Below are positions 30,970-40,521 of a stretch of DNA of 42,983 nt, piece after piece; position 1 is the first letter of the stretch, and the number at the start of each line of letters is the position of its first letter. The translations under genes and the position numbers were made by a program. The notes below the pieces were generated by a model, which worked only from the letters and a program-made list of their open reading frames with translations, made no database searches and was not told the origin of the DNA. The stretch is from a virus: the IMG/VR virus record IMGVR_UViG_3300030382_004293, positions 1,156 to 44,138 of that record; one strand, written 5' to 3'.

Positions 30970-31033
30970 TATTACTCCTTTTATCTAAAATTTTACTATT
31001 AAATATATTAATTTTTCTCTTCATATACAAATA

Positions 31034-31705
31034 TCAGAAATTACATCCAAAAAATGTTGCATTATCTCCTGCTGTTGCTACTGTATAATCTATATATGGG
31101 TCACGACTTGTTCCTGTATAATCTGAATAATACAAACCTGTTGTATAAGCAACACCATCTTCAGGTTCTACATTCCTTAAATCATGAACAGATTCAATTA
31201 AACATATTTTAAAATCATCTTTATCTGCCATGTGTGTCAAAGCAGTAGCATTTAATGTTATATTGTTATATCCACCTGTACTCCAACCTGCTGACACATC
31301 ATATTCAGAAGAATATTTAGTAACATTACCTTCATTATCTACTCCTGAATTACTCCATCCTGCTATTGCATCAAAGTCATCAACAACAAGACTACTACTA
31401 TGTTCAGATTCAACTGCAAAAAAATCAGCATCATCAGTACTATATCCATATATTTTTAAAGTAGCAGATGAGGGTGGTGTACTTATGCCTGATGTATCAA
31501 ACCAAAGAAAAGTTCTATATACTCTCCAACTAAATCCACCTCCTCTTGCATTATACTTTGCTGCTGTAATAGCTACACTAGTTCTTGTTATTGTTCCTCC
31601 TGTACCTTCGCCATTTCCATCTCTTGCTAAAGACCAATTTCCTGCTGCAGGACTTGTTTTATAAATAAAAGTATCATAACCTGCTATGCTGTAAGTAGTA
31701 GCCAT
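31034..31705 (-). CDS. Structural protein with DNRLRE/carbohydrate-binding-like fold
   Basis: A 223-aa beta-rich protein. RVYRTFLWFDTSGI (about residues 60-73), then SSATLKIYGYST and the ending YTGTSRDPYIDYTV fit the DNRLRE-type beta-sandwich found on secreted and phage surface proteins, which usually binds polysaccharide or acts as a spacer. Its ATG overlaps the stop of the previous gene (TAATG). It sits in the tail region of the late operon, so it may decorate the tail or capsid and contact the host surface. Confidence 0.65.
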   Translation of the reverse strand: MATTYSIAGYDTFIYKTSPAAGNWSLARDGNGEGTGGTITRTSVAITAAKYNARGGGFSWRVYRTFLWFDTSGISTPPSSATLKIYGYSTDDADFFAVESEHSSSLVVDDFDAIAGWSNSGVDNEGNVTKYSSEYDVSAGWSTGGYNNITLNATALTHMADKDDFKICLIESVHDLRNVEPEDGVAYTTGLYYSDYTGTSRDPYIDYTVATAGDNATFFGCNF

Positions 31706-33141
31706 TAAAACTGAAAATCCAAACTTGCAACACCATAAGCTATTTCATTATCAGAATCATAAAAAAAAGAAATAATATCTACATGATTAGCATCTGTTGT
31801 TAAAGTAGGATTACTTCCTCCTGCAAATTTTACTGTAGCACTACCTGATGCTGCTGAACCCTCTTCTCTATCCCACACTTTATAGTTAGTTACTAGTCTG
31901 CTACCTGTACCATCTTGTTTTAATAATAATACAAAATTACCTGATGTTTTTGGAAATATCAAATTTAAATCTGTTATATTACCACTTCCAAAAGTAACAA
32001 ATTGCTTATTCCCAGTTTGGAAATCTACATCTGTATCATTTACATCGTATGCAGGTGTTTCTAAGTCAAAACCTACCGCACATCCATCAAATTCAACCTT
32101 TGTTCCTGCTACATCAAAATCTACATTTCCATCAATAGTAAAATGTAAATTAGCATTTGTAGCATTATCATCTACAGTAGTTATAGTTGTATCACCATGA
32201 GTAGTTGTTGCTATACTACAATAATCTCCTGTGTCTGCAGAACTAAGCAATTTAATATCAACTCCCCCATCATCAACTTTAGATTGAAATCCAATATTTG
32301 TATCTGCCCCTGTCACTATACTATTAATTCCATAATTAATTTGTGTGCCAGATGTTCCACCTGTTATCGCTAATTCCATTCCATAATTATTAATTTCTGA
32401 ATTAGCATGATGTGTTGGAGCATCACTACGAACAGATATTGATAAAGCTCTTGCATTAATACTTTGACCATCTCCCATTACTCCTGTTATATCGTAATCA
32501 ATAAATGTTGCTCCTGCATTTCCTCCTGTTGTCGCAGTATAGTTTTTGTCAAAAGTAAAACCTGTGTGAGAACCTGAACTTGCATCTAAAAATGTTGCTG
32601 AATTTGTTCCTGGGCTTAATAAAAGATTTCCATCAGGTGCTAAAGTTAAATGTCCTACTTCTGCTCCTGCATCTACTGTAGATATTGTTGTAGCTCCTGA
32701 TGTACCAACTGCTATAGAAAAAAAATCATTTGCATTAGTGTCATCATATATTCTAAATCTTGTATTATCACAATCAAATAAGAAATGAGAGGCAGTATCA
32801 TCTTTTATAGTTACTTGCCCACCATCAGCATTTAATTCTATATCTCCAGCTACATCTAATGTAAAATCACCAGTAGAAACATTATATTTGTTTGTAGTTA
32901 ATAATGTACTATTAATATGAAGTTTTTTAGTTAATAAATCTTTAATTGATGTTTTTTCTAATCTTTCCAAATTTTGAAGTTTATTGGATGCAAACCATCT
33001 TCCGTTTATTTTTGAACATAAATAAGTACCTTGACCTTTAATAGAAGCAAATATAATATCTCCATCATTACCTATGGAGCTTGTTGGAAATGAAGTTCTT
33101 ATTTGATTTCTTGACCCTTTTATATGAAGAAGATTTGCCAT
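31705..33141 (-). CDS. Tail fibre/structural protein, beta-rich
   Basis: A 478-aa protein. After a start MANLLHIKGSRNQIRTSFPT it becomes a chain of beta-strand repeats rich in Asp, Thr, Gly and Ala (GDIELNADGGQVTIKDDTAS; TLAPDGNLLLSPGTNSATFL). This pattern is typical of marine-type phage tail fibres. The C-terminus (TSGNFVLLLKQDGTGSR and following) looks like a trimer tip. It overlaps both neighbours by 1 base (TAATG), so it is translationally coupled with the giant stabilisation protein. Confidence 0.65.
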   Translation of the reverse strand: MANLLHIKGSRNQIRTSFPTSSIGNDGDIIFASIKGQGTYLCSKINGRWFASNKLQNLERLEKTSIKDLLTKKLHINSTLLTTNKYNVSTGDFTLDVAGDIELNADGGQVTIKDDTASHFLFDCDNTRFRIYDDTNANDFFSIAVGTSGATTISTVDAGAEVGHLTLAPDGNLLLSPGTNSATFLDASSGSHTGFTFDKNYTATTGGNAGATFIDYDITGVMGDGQSINARALSISVRSDAPTHHANSEINNYGMELAITGGTSGTQINYGINSIVTGADTNIGFQSKVDDGGVDIKLLSSADTGDYCSIATTTHGDTTITTVDDNATNANLHFTIDGNVDFDVAGTKVEFDGCAVGFDLETPAYDVNDTDVDFQTGNKQFVTFGSGNITDLNLIFPKTSGNFVLLLKQDGTGSRLVTNYKVWDREEGSAASGSATVKFAGGSNPTLTTDANHVDIISFFYDSDNEIAYGVASLDFQF

Positions 33142-36100
33142 TATTTTAATGATTTTTCTCTGTATATAATTGTAATATCATTTATTCTAAAATCAACTGC
33201 AGGCTTATTATCTCCATACCCTAAGGCTAAAAACTGTAATTGAAAAGAATATATATTATTTATTGCACTAGAGGGAGTTAAAATAGCTGTTGCCCAAGTT
33301 GTAGAACCAGTAAATCCAGTACTTGCTGCATAATTTGTACTATCATCACTAAATGCTGAAAAAGAATTAACACCATTAACAGAAAATTTACATAAAACTT
33401 TAGAATTTGCAGAAGAACCTCCAGAATCTTTTGATGTATAAGTTATATAAACTTTATATATTTTCTTTCTTTTTGCAATATCTCCAAATGTAAAATCTTT
33501 TGTTGTAAAGTAATAATTTCTTTGATTTAATTTGCTTGATGTTGTAAGTCCTCTTTGAGCTGCTAAGTCTTCATCATTACCCTCAGATGGTTGCCATTGA
33601 AGAATATCATTTATATCTAAACCTGTTCCAGCTCCTCCAGATGTGGTTGTTTTTTTAACATAAGATATAAGATTCCCATCTTTATCAGTAATAAAATTAC
33701 TCATATCACCACTACTTGTTTCAGCTGTTAATCCTTGGAAACTGCGATGTGTAAAATACCAAGATTTAGTAGGAATATTATATACAGCTCCATCTAAGAA
33801 ATTAATTGTTGGTCCACCTTTTTTTATATGCCTTGCTATAACTAAGTCTTTTGTATTAAAATTATAACCTATATTCCCAATATTGTAATCTTTATTTGTT
33901 CCCATCGATATAGGCCAATTAGCACCACTTTCTAATTTTTCATCTTCTGAACTTGGTATTTTATTATCTATAAGATTAATAGCTCTTGAACCATCATATA
34001 AATAACAACCATTTGAATTTATCCAAGCAATTCCATAAGGAGTTTTTACTACATTACATGGTAAAGATACTCCTGCTTGCTCATAAGTTTCTTCAATAAA
34101 TTCATAATCTCCCGATATATTAATAATATATACTTTATTTTTTTTGAATTGAAGTAATTTATCTTTAAATGATGCTAATGCTGTTATTTCATCTCCATCA
34201 TTATTAGCAACATCTATAAAATTTGATGATGGTAATATATTATATTTATTAACTGGAGATTTAATCATTCTATCTTCATATGAAGTACCATTTTGTTTTA
34301 TATTTCCAACATATAATCTATTATTTGCTACTGTTGATGTTTTATATTGACATATTAATTCTTGAATGCTTTTATTTGCGTGATTATTACTTACTAATGA
34401 TGTCTCAGATTCATAACTATCAATTTCATTATATGAAAGCATATGTTCTCTTTTTAAGCAATATCCATAAGAAGTACCTTCAAAGTCTTGACCTTCTGCA
34501 AAACCACTTGATGTTGTAGAATAAGCTCTATTATCTTTCAAATCAACATAAAATTGAAGATACCATATATCACTTGTAATATCTTTCATATAAAATTTTA
34601 ATTTATTTCTATATATATCTTCTGCTACTTCTTTTCCTACATATATATCAACTGTTGGACATTTTCCCGAAGTTATATTAGATTCATGATTATCAACTGC
34701 TGCGCTAGTTCCAGCGCCAATTTCTAAACCACCAGCTATCTCTAAATTAGATTCTTCACCATATATATTAACAGAACTTACTCCAACTTTAAATATTCTT
34801 CCTTCCCATCCAAATACTTCTGAAGATGAATTTGATGAAGGTGAATCAAAATTAAATAATGTTCTTGCAATCGCTGAATCCATTGCTCCAACTTCAAAAT
34901 CATCATTATGAAAATAAACATCTATATTTTTAAATATAATTCTTTCTTTTCTTGCAAAATCCCATTTATTATCCCTGTCATTACATTTATATTCAACACA
35001 TTTTTGTAAATCTGTAGTAGAATCTCCATTTGGATATCTCATTCTTACTTTCATCAATACACCTTGGTCAATTGGAATACCATCATCCTCAGATTTAGGG
35101 AAAGTCCAAGTTCCTTTAAATTTTTGTCTATCATATATTACATTATGGTCTTGCCCACCTGCACCTGTTTCTGAAACAGTAGATGAAGGCCAAAGATTTG
35201 AACTTGACCATTTGCCTCCTTTATCGCCATATCCATCATCCCCCCATTGATTTGAACTATTCCCAAAACGAAGGGTTGCATCTGTATTAGTAACTGATAT
35301 TTTATTTTCTATACTAGTAAACTCATTTTCAGATAATTTTCGTTGGTTAGAAACACTTACATAGTCGTCTGTGAATATATTTGTATTACTCTCACCATAT
35401 TTTCCAATTTCAATTTCAAAATATGGATGACTACTTTTTTTCCAACTACTATTTCCACTATCTGAGTCTGTTCCTTTATAAGCTGCAGCAAAATCATATT
35501 CAAATGTAAATTCTATTCTTTTAACACTTCCAGTTGTATAATCTTCCATTTCTTTTTTCATACCATGGTTTTTATCACCAGCCCATGCTAAATAAAATGA
35601 ACGTCTTTTCTCGAATGTTTCATCAAAACCACCTTTAACTCCTAATTGATTATCATGTAAAGCTCCAGTTGTTCCAGGATGTCTTAACATACAAAATGAA
35701 TGAGAATCTCCAGATTCTTTATCATCAGTTTGATAAAACATTACTCTTCCTGTATCTTGAGATATATTATTACCACTAGAATCAGTTATTTCACTACCGC
35801 CAGCAGAACCACCACCAATATCTCCTAAAGGCCATCCCGTATCTTTACCATCAAATTCTTGAGTTGTATAGCCATCTCCACTTTTCCCAAAAGTATATTT
35901 ATTAATATAATATAAAGCATTAAATGATTCATTTATTTCACTTTGTTCATTTCCTTCGAATGCTTCCAATGAAGGAGGTTTAGATAATGGGAAATTTCTA
36001 GTATACCATCCTTTTGTTATAACATTTCCATTTAATTTTGATGTATCATTCCAATAAAATAATTTACTAGTATTACCAGATTCAAAATTAGCATCAGATA

Positions 36101-39065
36101 TTTTAACCATTCCATTAATATAATCATATACAGGTTTTGCATTAGGATTATCAAATACTATTTCATTTTCAATCCAATTATTCATATTATATGAATATAT
36201 ATTTATTCTTGAATCTTTTGATGTATTATCATTTAAAAACAAAAGGTCATCTTTGCGATTTTTAGATTCAAGTTTTATTCCTCCTAAATAAACTGTCTGA
36301 TTATCTGAATCATAAGTTGAACCATCTTGCCTCCCCCATCTTCCTGCATGTAAATTTAAAATCCAATCACTTACTGTATTAGAATCAGATGGAACAGTAA
36401 ATGATGTTTGATATTTCATCCAAGTTAATTCTCCACCTAAATATGCTCCTCCCTGAGTTAAAGAAGGATTCATAGATAATAAATCTGGATAAGATTTTCT
36501 TAATGTTATTCCATCTAATTTAATAGTTCCATAAGAAGTTGCAAAAAAGTCTGTATTTGCTAAAGCAAAAGCAATCATTAATTTTCTTCCAGAGCCTTTT
36601 ATTGAAAGTGGGTGAACTCTAGTAGCTCCAGTTCCATCCAAATCAGTTAATTCTGTATTACCTGAAACAAAAAATTTATAAGGTTTAGGTATATCTCCAT
36701 CACTATTTTGTCCTAACATTCTATAAGATGTCTCATTATCAGTATTTAGCATTGTAGATTCTGAACCCCAGGGTGTTATATTTTTTGCTGTATAAAGAAC
36801 ATCATTGTCTGAAAGAGCTGTATTTATTCCTCCTTCAAATTGCAATGTATGCATTCCAGTATTTGATGCTGAATCTCCAGTATGACATGTTTTTGTTGGT
36901 ATACCAATAAAATTTCCATCTCCATCAAAAATCATCTTACCAAGAGTCTTATGGTCAATATGTTGAGATGTTTCATCATCATCGCTTCCAAAAGAACATT
37001 GTATTGTCCCACTATCAGCAGCTGCTATTCCACTCCCATTATTAACTGTAACAGTCTTATCATTTACTTTTAATTCCTCTAAAGAAGAACAATCAAAAAT
37101 AGCGAAGTCAATTCCCGTAAATATACCATCATCAATTAATACTTGACTTCCTTGGCCCATTAAAAAATTTAATTCATACCAACAATTATCATCAACGAAT
37201 ACCTCTTGATATATGAAATTATTTCTATATGCAGGGCCACCACATAATGAATTTCCATATATAAATAATGAATTTCCATTCCCTCCAGCACCCTGAGTAT
37301 AAATATATTTTTGTAGAATATTACTCGATGGAAGCGGAACAGCGACAGTTCCTACATTTTCACCCCAATTTGGTAAATACATCGGAGTATCATATGCTTT
37401 CCACCCAGTAGGAGGTCGTGTACCTGTTGATGCAGCATTATGGTCATAACCTGCATTAGAACTACCACTTTCAAAATCTCCATTATTAATAAAATTTGTA
37501 GTTATATTATCAAAATATCGATATTCTGTAGCATCGTTAGTTCCTTCATAAATATCTCCTCTAATAAATTCTGTATGTCCATCTCCTTGTTGTAATACAA
37601 GACTTGTAGCTGTTGTTGTATTTGTAAGAACTCCTGCTGTATTTGAATATAATTGAACAAAAGGTATTCTTTCAGCTTCCCCATCAACAAATAAAACTGT
37701 ATTATCAAGTAAATCAACATGTATTCCATGCTCAAATACTATAGTATTAATATCAGTTACAGATGTACAAACACCAATAAATGTTCCATCAGCATAATAT
37801 ATTTTTTTACCTTTTACAAGAGCGTTAGTTGCATTTGTTGTATCAGTTGTAACTGTTACACTGCTTGTTGTTGCTGAATTAGTACCTTCATCAACTAATA
37901 TTCCTGTAGTTCCAATTCCTTTAGGCATTATATATAATGCTATATCATTGGCTATAGCAGAATTAACTCCACCAGAAAAACCTAAAGTTTGTCCACTATT
38001 AGTTACTGAGGAGCAAGTTCCTAATTCAACTCCAGCTGATGTAAATATTCTATGTCCGACAAGAGATGGCCATAAACGAGCATCAACTGTATCTACATTA
38101 AGAGTATCACTACTTGTTGTAGCACTTACAGTTTCGTTTGTTATTATTCCTGTATTAAATACTTGCAATCCACCTGTTGCTGCTCCTTGAGCTCCATTAG
38201 CTATTAATCCCTGATATCTATTTACACATTTAGCATAAAAAGATAAAGTATATTCAACCCCAGGTTGTAAACTAAGATTTCCAAAACTTAATGCATCAGT
38301 ATCACTATGTTTAAAAGTTGCATCTTTATCTGGATTATAAGTAATAAAACCTAAATCCATAGATTGATTATTTGCTTGAGCATCAAGTGATTTACTTCTA
38401 AAGAATAATCCTGTTTCATTATCCTGATTATAATTATCTTCATCATCACCTGAATAAGATGATGCCCCAGCTTTATCTATATAATCTATATGATTTTGAT
38501 TTCCAAAATAAGCTCCATCATTTATCCAATTAAATATCATATAACTTGAATCTGAATCTGGATTAGTTCCAAAAGCAGATTCTAAATCAACTACTTTAGA
38601 GCTTCCAGTATAATCTGTTATTCTTCTTACTTGTCCGCTTCCTGACCCTAATTCACCATCAATATTACTTATCAATAAAGATTTATTATTAAAATGGTCA
38701 TTATCATCATAAAGACTTGCAGCTATATAAGGAGATGTACTTGCCAATTCAGCAGAAGCAACTCCAGATTCTTCATATGACCGAAATGTACCGATATCAT
38801 ATGGAATTATATCACCACCTTGTATTATAGTTATTTGATTATCAACTGATACACCAAATAATCCATATCCTGGCTCAAAATTTGAATTATCATGAGGAAG
38901 ATTTCTTATATTTTCAAATAAAGCTCCCCCCATTTTTATTATTCCTTCTTGTGAAACACATGCATTCCATGATAATGCAAATTCATTATCATCTATATCT
39001 CTTGGGTCAGAATAACAATTGAATCCACCAGCAAATTTATTTAATTGTAATGATTGCTTAGGCAT
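33141..39065 (-). CDS. Giant tail/DNA-stabilisation protein with inserted repeats
   Basis: A 1974-aa protein. The N-terminus (LQLNKFAGGFNCYSDPRDID, residues 6-25) and the C-terminal part (NNRLYVGNIKQNG; ITALASFKDKLLQFKKNKVY; GVSLPCNVVKTPYGIAWINS) are like P22 gp10-type packaged-DNA stabilisation or tail-hub proteins with a propeller-like fold. Between them lie over 1000 residues of insertions: a ~50-residue beta unit repeated three times (about 325-375, 415-465 and 705-755; pattern 'GK.I...DG.FIG.CTSVT...L.FEGGI...L.DND.LY') and carbohydrate-binding-like segments (NFINNGDFESGSSNAGYD). It probably closes the portal and contacts the host surface. Confidence 0.7.
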   Translation of the reverse strand: MPKQSLQLNKFAGGFNCYSDPRDIDDNEFALSWNACVSQEGIIKMGGALFENIRNLPHDNSNFEPGYGLFGVSVDNQITIIQGGDIIPYDIGTFRSYEESGVASAELASTSPYIAASLYDDNDHFNNKSLLISNIDGELGSGSGQVRRITDYTGSSKVVDLESAFGTNPDSDSSYMIFNWINDGAYFGNQNHIDYIDKAGASSYSGDDEDNYNQDNETGLFFRSKSLDAQANNQSMDLGFITYNPDKDATFKHSDTDALSFGNLSLQPGVEYTLSFYAKCVNRYQGLIANGAQGAATGGLQVFNTGIITNETVSATTSSDTLNVDTVDARLWPSLVGHRIFTSAGVELGTCSSVTNSGQTLGFSGGVNSAIANDIALYIMPKGIGTTGILVDEGTNSATTSSVTVTTDTTNATNALVKGKKIYYADGTFIGVCTSVTDINTIVFEHGIHVDLLDNTVLFVDGEAERIPFVQLYSNTAGVLTNTTTATSLVLQQGDGHTEFIRGDIYEGTNDATEYRYFDNITTNFINNGDFESGSSNAGYDHNAASTGTRPPTGWKAYDTPMYLPNWGENVGTVAVPLPSSNILQKYIYTQGAGGNGNSLFIYGNSLCGGPAYRNNFIYQEVFVDDNCWYELNFLMGQGSQVLIDDGIFTGIDFAIFDCSSLEELKVNDKTVTVNNGSGIAAADSGTIQCSFGSDDDETSQHIDHKTLGKMIFDGDGNFIGIPTKTCHTGDSASNTGMHTLQFEGGINTALSDNDVLYTAKNITPWGSESTMLNTDNETSYRMLGQNSDGDIPKPYKFFVSGNTELTDLDGTGATRVHPLSIKGSGRKLMIAFALANTDFFATSYGTIKLDGITLRKSYPDLLSMNPSLTQGGAYLGGELTWMKYQTSFTVPSDSNTVSDWILNLHAGRWGRQDGSTYDSDNQTVYLGGIKLESKNRKDDLLFLNDNTSKDSRINIYSYNMNNWIENEIVFDNPNAKPVYDYINGMVKISDANFESGNTSKLFYWNDTSKLNGNVITKGWYTRNFPLSKPPSLEAFEGNEQSEINESFNALYYINKYTFGKSGDGYTTQEFDGKDTGWPLGDIGGGSAGGSEITDSSGNNISQDTGRVMFYQTDDKESGDSHSFCMLRHPGTTGALHDNQLGVKGGFDETFEKRRSFYLAWAGDKNHGMKKEMEDYTTGSVKRIEFTFEYDFAAAYKGTDSDSGNSSWKKSSHPYFEIEIGKYGESNTNIFTDDYVSVSNQRKLSENEFTSIENKISVTNTDATLRFGNSSNQWGDDGYGDKGGKWSSSNLWPSSTVSETGAGGQDHNVIYDRQKFKGTWTFPKSEDDGIPIDQGVLMKVRMRYPNGDSTTDLQKCVEYKCNDRDNKWDFARKERIIFKNIDVYFHNDDFEVGAMDSAIARTLFNFDSPSSNSSSEVFGWEGRIFKVGVSSVNIYGEESNLEIAGGLEIGAGTSAAVDNHESNITSGKCPTVDIYVGKEVAEDIYRNKLKFYMKDITSDIWYLQFYVDLKDNRAYSTTSSGFAEGQDFEGTSYGYCLKREHMLSYNEIDSYESETSLVSNNHANKSIQELICQYKTSTVANNRLYVGNIKQNGTSYEDRMIKSPVNKYNILPSSNFIDVANNDGDEITALASFKDKLLQFKKNKVYIINISGDYEFIEETYEQAGVSLPCNVVKTPYGIAWINSNGCYLYDGSRAINLIDNKIPSSEDEKLESGANWPISMGTNKDYNIGNIGYNFNTKDLVIARHIKKGGPTINFLDGAVYNIPTKSWYFTHRSFQGLTAETSSGDMSNFITDKDGNLISYVKKTTTSGGAGTGLDINDILQWQPSEGNDEDLAAQRGLTTSSKLNQRNYYFTTKDFTFGDIAKRKKIYKVYITYTSKDSGGSSANSKVLCKFSVNGVNSFSAFSDDSTNYAASTGFTGSTTWATAILTPSSAINNIYSFQLQFLALGYGDNKPAVDFRINDITIIYREKSLK

Positions 39066-39213
39066 TTAAAGCTTTTTTAAATTCTTTTATTAAAACATCA
39101 TCTAATTTATTACTACTTTTAGCTGCAAGATATTCACATACCTTAATTACAATAGCTACCATAACTTTTTGAGTTAATATTTTTGTTGCTAAACTTCCTA
39201 ATAATGCTCCCAT
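39058..39213 (-). CDS. Small late protein, hydrophobic core (51 aa)
   Basis: A 51-residue frame from ATG 39211-39213 with AAAGGAG upstream: MGALLGSLATKILTQKVMVA, then IVIKVCEYLAAKSSNKLDDV and LIKEFKKAL. One hydrophobic helix is followed by a charged helix. Its stop codon overlaps the start of the 1974-aa gene by 8 bases. It belongs to a cluster of very small membrane-type genes around the holin candidate. The precise role is unknown. Confidence 0.6.
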   Translation of the reverse strand: MGALLGSLATKILTQKVMVAIVIKVCEYLAAKSSNKLDDVLIKEFKKALNA

Positions 39214-39345
39214 TTATTTCTCCTTTATTTTTTTTTTACATCTTTCACATCTAACAAAATCTCTTATTGGATGTGAATCTTTTTCAAGTATATATAATCT
39301 TTTCCTTATATCTTTAAGTTCATCTTCAAATTGTTTTTTCCACAT
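39214..39345 (-). CDS. Small hypothetical protein with CxxC (43 aa)
   Basis: A 43-residue frame. A charged helix (MWKKQFEDELKDIRKRLYIL) is followed by CERC and a Lys-rich end. A single CxxC could bind zinc only as a dimer. It abuts the next gene directly (TAA then ATG) and lies in the small late gene cluster. The ribosome site is weak, so coupling to the upstream gene is likely. Confidence 0.55.
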   Translation of the reverse strand: MWKKQFEDELKDIRKRLYILEKDSHPIRDFVRCERCKKKIKEK

Positions 39346-39346
39346 A

Positions 39347-39469
39347 TTAATCAAGCCAATCTTCGTCTTCCTCTAACATTAATTCTAAATTAAATATTAG
39401 TTTTTTATATATAATTAATCCTCCAATAAATACAACAATAAATCCCCATAAAAAAGCTAAAAATCCCAT
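39347..39469 (-). CDS. Single-span membrane micropeptide (40 aa)
   Basis: A 40-residue frame with AAAGGA about 10 bases upstream: MGFLAFLWGFIVVFIGGLII followed by YKKL and an acidic tail (MLEEDEDWLD). It has one membrane helix and a charged C-terminus, reminiscent of small holin or spanin accessory proteins. It lies 6 bp after the holin candidate, so a lysis role is likely but unproven. Confidence 0.55.
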   Translation of the reverse strand: MGFLAFLWGFIVVFIGGLIIYKKLIFNLELMLEEDEDWLD

Positions 39470-39475
39470 AATTTA

Positions 39476-39649
39476 TCATCCTTTAAATTTAGCATATAGA
39501 GTCATTAATCCAACAACTATACCTATTGATAATGATAAAAACGTCAGAATAGGGTTTAAAACCTTTAAAAAGCCTATTGCTGTTGAAAAAAAGCTTGTAC
39601 CTATACCTATCTCTGGGTAGGTAGATAAAACCTTTAAAGTGTCGTTCAT
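39476..39649 (-). CDS. Holin candidate (57 aa)
   Basis: A 57-aa protein from ATG 39647-39649 with AAGGAG 5-6 bases upstream. The N-terminal 18 residues are polar. A hydrophobic, partly amphipathic stretch (SFFSTAIGFLKVLNPILTFL) and a second hydrophobic stretch (SLSIGIVVGLMTLYAKF) would give two spans, ending in a short basic tail. Size, topology and position next to other membrane genes fit a holin that makes membrane holes for the M15 endolysin, although that enzyme is encoded far away on the left arm. It overlaps the previous gene by 4 bases (ATGA). Confidence 0.6.
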   Translation of the reverse strand: MNDTLKVLSTYPEIGIGTSFFSTAIGFLKVLNPILTFLSLSIGIVVGLMTLYAKFKG

Positions 39650-40011
39650 TCTTTCTCCTTACAATCATCCCATTTTTTCAAGTCTAGCATTGGTAAAGGC
39701 TTTTCTATCATATGGTCTTTTAATTTATCATTTTGTATAGCTACTTTATTTCCACCTTTTATATAAGGTTTTCCATTACTACATCCTACTTCATATACAA
39801 ATAATATCGTTTTCCAAAATCCTACTCTAACTACACGTGCAGGTCTATCATCAAATATTATCACATCATCAGTATTTAAATCATCTCCTGCAAAAACTTT
39901 AATAGCTTCAATGGTTGATTCAATTGTTTTTCTTCCAATTAGAAAAAGAAATCCAGCTAAAAGCATCCATCCATATTGACCAATTAATCCTTCTAATATT
40001 TCTTTTTCCAT
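39646..40011 (-). CDS. Membrane-anchored MscS-like beta-domain protein
   Basis: A 121-aa protein. The first 35 residues contain a single span (YGWMLLAGFLFLIGRKTIES). The following 70 residues (DDVIIFDDRPARVVRVGFWK, then TILFVYEVGCSNGKPYIKGG and VAIQNDKLKDHMIEKPLP) resemble the beta domain of MscS-type mechanosensitive channels, including the typical 'IpN.kL.d..I'-like ending. The full channel has three spans, but here only one is present. It ends with ATGA overlapping the holin candidate, so it may tune membrane permeability or lysis. Confidence 0.65.
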   Translation of the reverse strand: MEKEILEGLIGQYGWMLLAGFLFLIGRKTIESTIEAIKVFAGDDLNTDDVIIFDDRPARVVRVGFWKTILFVYEVGCSNGKPYIKGGNKVAIQNDKLKDHMIEKPLPMLDLKKWDDCKEKE

Positions 40012-40029
40012 ACTTCTCCATATTTACTA

Positions 40030-40521
40030 TTATGTACATGCTACAAAAACTTCTAAATGACAACTTCCAGAATTAGCATCAGCTTGAATATTTGTTAAAT
40101 CTCCTAAAGCTGTATCCGAAGCTGCATCAGCATCTTGAGTTGCATTAAAAACATCTACCATCCCATCTGTTAAATCACCATTCCATATAAAAGATTGTCC
40201 TTTATCAAGTTTAATAGCGACTTCATCATTGTCTTGATTCCTAAATGTCAATGTGATAAAATTAGTATTATCCTTATTAGTGAATCTCATATATTTTACA
40301 TCAGCTGCAACAAAATGTCCAGCTTGAGCAGCAGCAGCACTAAAAGTTAATAATGTAACTTCACTAGTAGTAATTAGGATAGTTCTTTTATATATATCAG
40401 CAACATTTGTAATTATTTGAGTATTACTTGAGTTGACAGTATCCTCATGAGTTCCATCATTTAATGTCCATGCCTCCGTATGAACAATAGTTAATCCTGC
40501 TGTTTGAATCGTTGAAGACAT
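40030..40521 (-). CDS. Hypothetical virion protein
   Basis: A 163-aa beta-rich protein preceded by AAGGAGG. It contains many Thr, Asn, Asp and Ala residues (TSEVTLLTFSAAAAQAGHFV; NTNFITLTFRNQDNDEVAIK; GQSFIWNGDLTDG). Proteins of this type occur among tail or decoration genes of environmental phages. Its start follows directly on the stop of the phosphoesterase gene. No specific fold is recognised. Confidence 0.55.
   Translation of the reverse strand: MSSTIQTAGLTIVHTEAWTLNDGTHEDTVNSSNTQIITNVADIYKRTILITTSEVTLLTFSAAAAQAGHFVAADVKYMRFTNKDNTNFITLTFRNQDNDEVAIKLDKGQSFIWNGDLTDGMVDVFNATQDADAASDTALGDLTNIQADANSGSCHLEVFVACT

Noticed and set aside
39058-39213. A suspected frameshift in the 51-aa gene near the A/T run at 39180.
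   Set aside because: Recounting the run shows the frame is intact from ATG 39213 to the stop at 39058.
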